Positions 5,074 through 6,852 of a stretch of 6,852 bases of DNA are shown here, in pieces; position 1 is the first letter of the stretch; every line of letters begins with the position of its first letter. The stretch is taken from NCBI GenBank assembly GCA_015767395.1, contig JADWMI010000129.1, positions 1-6,852 of the forward strand, in the 5' to 3' direction. The notes beneath the pieces are model-generated. The model made no database searches. It saw only the letters and a list, made by a program, of their open reading frames with translations, and was not told the DNA's origin. The position numbers were made by a program, and so were the translations under genes. The DNA comes from Bacteroidota bacterium. Lineage in GTDB: Bacteria; Bacteroidota; Bacteroidia; Flavobacteriales; Flavobacteriaceae.

Positions 5074-6137
5074 TGATATTAAGAATACTCTGGTATAAAA
5101 TAATGCGTGCTTATATGAAAATAGGGCTGTTTTTTTTGCAAAAAAAAATCACAGTACATGGCACTGAAAACATTCCTAAAAAAGGTGCTTTGCTTTTTAT
5201 CCCAAACCATCAAAATGCTTTAATTGATGCTTTATTAATTCCAACAACCAATAAAAGGAATATTCATTTTTTATCCAGAGCTGCGGTTTTCAAAAATAAA
5301 AATGTCGCAAAATTCCTAAGTTCATTAAATATGCTTCCAGTATATAGAATAAGAGATGGTGTATCAACAATTGAAAATAATTTACCCATTTTTGAAAAGT
5401 GTTTTGAATTTTTACAACAAAAAAAAGCCATTGAAATTTTTGCTGAAGGAGAACATCATTTAGACCGAAGAATACTTCCTCTAAAAAAAGGTTTTGCTCG
5501 GATTATATTGGGAACACTTAAAAAATATCCCGATCTACAAATTCAAATTGTACCAGTTGGAATTAACTTTGACTCGCATTTAAACTTTCCTGGAAGTGTT
5601 TCTATCTATTACGGGAAACCAATCTGCGCAAATGACTATGTCGATATTGAAAACCCAGATTCTAGATTTTCTGAAATTATAAAAGTAGTTGAAAACGCTA
5701 TGAAGCAATTAACACTTCATGTGGATGACGTGCAAAATTACGATGCAATTATTAAAAAGTTAGAAGCAAATAATATCGATTATTTAAATCCGTTTGAAGC
5801 CAATAAAATGCTTAAAAATATTGAAGAATTACCAGACAATCCTACAAGTGAACTAAAGAAAACGAACTGGTTTGCACCGCTTCATTTTATTGCTAGGTTG
5901 AACAGTTTTTTCCCATTGCTAATTTGGAGAAAATTAAAAGGTAAAATTACAGATATATTGTTTACAAATACGTTTCGGTTTGCATTAATAGTAACATTGT
6001 TTCCGTTATTTTATTTAATACAAGCAGCCGTAATTTATTACTTTCTTAATTTAAATTATGCCCTACTATATTTAGTAGCATGCATTATATTGGGTATTAT
6101 TTCTAAAAAAACAATGACCATCGCTAATTCATTATAG
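5073..6137 (+). CDS. PlsC-type glycerolipid acyltransferase with C-terminal membrane segments
   Basis: The 354-residue protein belongs to the lysophospholipid acyltransferase-like superfamily. Seen in order: NHQNALIDAL (45-54) for motif I, where the catalytic His and Asp are H46 and D52; LPVYRIRDG (88-96) for motif II; EIFAEGEHHLDRRILPLKKG (121-140) for motif III; and IVPVGINF (159-166) for motif IV. It probably esterifies a fatty acyl group to a glycerol-phosphate or lysolipid at the inner membrane. Five residues separate H46 from D52 (HX5D) where most PlsC proteins have four; this resembles the yeast GPAT-type (Gpt2/Sct1) branch, so a glycerol-3-phosphate-type acceptor is possible. Motif III has Ala where Pro is usual (FAEG for FPEG). 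A linker (about 215-285) leads to two membrane helices (about 302-324 and 328-345), a C-terminal addition absent from short PlsC proteins. The start overlaps the preceding stop by one base, and the 3' end overlaps the convergent gene by 14 nt. Confidence 0.85.
   Translation: MILRILWYKIMRAYMKIGLFFLQKKITVHGTENIPKKGALLFIPNHQNALIDALLIPTTNKRNIHFLSRAAVFKNKNVAKFLSSLNMLPVYRIRDGVSTIENNLPIFEKCFEFLQQKKAIEIFAEGEHHLDRRILPLKKGFARIILGTLKKYPDLQIQIVPVGINFDSHLNFPGSVSIYYGKPICANDYVDIENPDSRFSEIIKVVENAMKQLTLHVDDVQNYDAIIKKLEANNIDYLNPFEANKMLKNIEELPDNPTSELKKTNWFAPLHFIARLNSFFPLLIWRKLKGKITDILFTNTFRFALIVTLFPLFYLIQAAVIYYFLNLNYALLYLVACIILGIISKKTMTIANSL
5130..5147. repeat. T8-GC-A8 perfect palindrome inside the acyltransferase gene
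   Basis: Eight T, then GC, then a run of nine A at 5130-5148; the first 18 bases form a perfect palindrome. It lies in codons 20-25 of the acyltransferase (encoding L-F-F-L-Q-K-K). Homopolymer runs of this size are candidate slippage sites, and a one-base change would end the protein early, but they can also arise by chance in AT-rich coding DNA. Confidence 0.6.
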
Positions 6138-6852
6138 CGTCTTGAATTATTTGCTGAATATCGGTTCTAATATTGGCATTTAACAGGCCTTTATTTGATG
6201 CTGTAGGAAAAGTTCTATTTGATAAAAACACATATACAATCCCCGATTCAGGATCGGCCCAGGTATAAGTTCCTGTAAATCCACTATGCCCAAAACTTTG
6301 ACTAGAAACACAACCACAAGTTGCTTCTTCGCTTTCTTTTATCTGAAGTTTATCAAACCCAACACCTTTACGAACTTCATCATGAGCATAATATTGATGA
6401 TTAAATTTATCAATTGTTTCAAGTTTTAAATAACGTTTCCCTCCATATGTTCCGCCCTGCAAATACATTTGCATTATTTTGGCAACATCATTGGCGTTTG
6501 AAAACAAACCAGCATGACCTCCTATTCCACCTTGCATTGCAGCTCCCATATCATGTACGTAACCTTGAACTTTTTGATAACGATAATAATCATCAATTTC
6601 AGAAGGTATTATTTCATTCAATGAATATTTCCCCAATGGCAAATAACTTGTCCTATTTGCACCAATTGATTCATAAAAATGCTTTTGACTTAAAACATTT
6701 AAATCTTTATCATAATATTTTTCAATATAATCTTTAAAAATATAATAAGATAAATCACTGTATTTATATACTTTTTTCGGTAGTAATTCAGACGTGGCAA
6801 TGATGTTAAAAATGGAATCTTTATAGTCATTTCTTAAATACAAATTATTGGC
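6124..6852 (-). CDS. Serine beta-lactamase/esterase-like domain, C-terminal 242 residues (runs off the right edge; probable GH3 fusion)
   Basis: The frame is open from the right edge (6852) to a TAG at 6124-6126. There is no ATG near the edge, only a TTG at 6843, so this is almost certainly the end of a longer protein. Seen, numbering from the first visible residue: KYSDLSYY (30-37), the Y-x-N/D catalytic motif with D33 in place of Asn; GGHAGLFSNANDVAKIMQMY (111-130), typical of class C beta-lactamase-like serine hydrolases; CGC (179-181); and FGHSGFTGT (187-195), the H-x-G form of the third motif. The active-site SxxK serine must lie upstream, outside the window. In Bacteroidetes this C-terminal type, with GHAGLFS and SFGHSGFTGT followed by ADPE and VFLSNRT, is found fused behind a GH3 beta-N-acetylglucosaminidase (NagZ-like) domain, suggesting a role in peptidoglycan turnover; the fusion is inference because the N-terminus is missing. 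The gene converges on the acyltransferase gene with a 14-nt overlap. Confidence 0.85.
   Translation of the reverse strand, partial: ANNLYLRNDYKDSIFNIIATSELLPKKVYKYSDLSYYIFKDYIEKYYDKDLNVLSQKHFYESIGANRTSYLPLGKYSLNEIIPSEIDDYYRYQKVQGYVHDMGAAMQGGIGGHAGLFSNANDVAKIMQMYLQGGTYGGKRYLKLETIDKFNHQYYAHDEVRKGVGFDKLQIKESEEATCGCVSSQSFGHSGFTGTYTWADPESGIVYVFLSNRTFPTASNKGLLNANIRTDIQQIIQDAIMN

Noticed and set aside
6063..6078. CTACTA-TATT-TAGTAG hairpin near the end of the acyltransferase gene as a terminator.
   Set aside because: It has a six-pair AT-rich stem, no following T-tract, and lies inside coding sequence about 60 nt before the stop.
6414..6737. A plus-strand frame of 107 codons opposite the beta-lactamase-like gene.
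   Set aside because: It is the antisense shadow of a strand that encodes the YSD and GHAGLFS motifs; the translated product shows no family features.
6843..6852. TTG at 6843 as the true start of the beta-lactamase-like gene.
   Set aside because: The frame continues open to the edge, and the serine SxxK motif that the domain needs is missing from the visible part, so the gene must begin further upstream.

Overview
The window looks like chromosomal DNA of a marine- or soil-type Bacteroidetes, most likely Flavobacteriaceae. The DNA is AT-rich throughout, Shine-Dalgarno-like purine boxes are absent before most starts, one promoter candidate fits the Bacteroidetes TAnnTTTG -7 consensus, and several families are typical of the group (DUF4834, the flavobacterial YfhO type, DUF4159, and a serine hydrolase domain of the kind fused to GH3 in Bacteroidetes). 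The genus cannot be fixed from the sequence alone.

Layout. Left edge, minus strand (1-603): a two-gene unit, a small DUF4834 membrane protein followed with no spacing (TAA directly before ATG) by a YfhO-family membrane protein whose C-terminus lies outside the window. A 101-base divergent intergenic region (604-704) holds a promoter candidate for the minus-strand unit and a perfect 15-bp inverted repeat. Plus strand (705-6137): six genes packed head to tail, namely an outer-membrane-barrel 'transporter' (PF13557-like), a YghO/GNAT-like acyltransferase, rsmE (16S rRNA m3U1498 methyltransferase), a secreted DUF4159 protein, a BASS-family (bile acid:sodium symporter-like) carrier and a PlsC-type glycerolipid acyltransferase with two C-terminal membrane segments. 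Junctions are 21, -1, about 34 (or less), 1 and -1 nt, so they very probably form one operon with translational coupling at two TAATG junctions. Right edge, minus strand (6124-6852): the C-terminal part of a serine beta-lactamase/esterase-like domain, probably the end of a GH3-beta-lactamase fusion. It converges on the operon with a 14-base tail-to-tail overlap.

How the genes fit together. Apart from rsmE, nearly all products are predicted to act in the envelope: outer membrane barrel, periplasmic DUF4159, inner-membrane carrier, lipid acyltransferase, YfhO and a probable peptidoglycan-recycling hydrolase. The two acyltransferase-like proteins in one operon suggest lipid metabolism, but no pathway is proven here. 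There are no RNA genes, mobile elements or CRISPR arrays that I can see, and no gene-free stretch longer than 300 bases. I found no convincing new biological system. The best leads are the divergent inverted repeat, the unassigned YghO-like acyltransferase and the overlapping convergent 3' ends.
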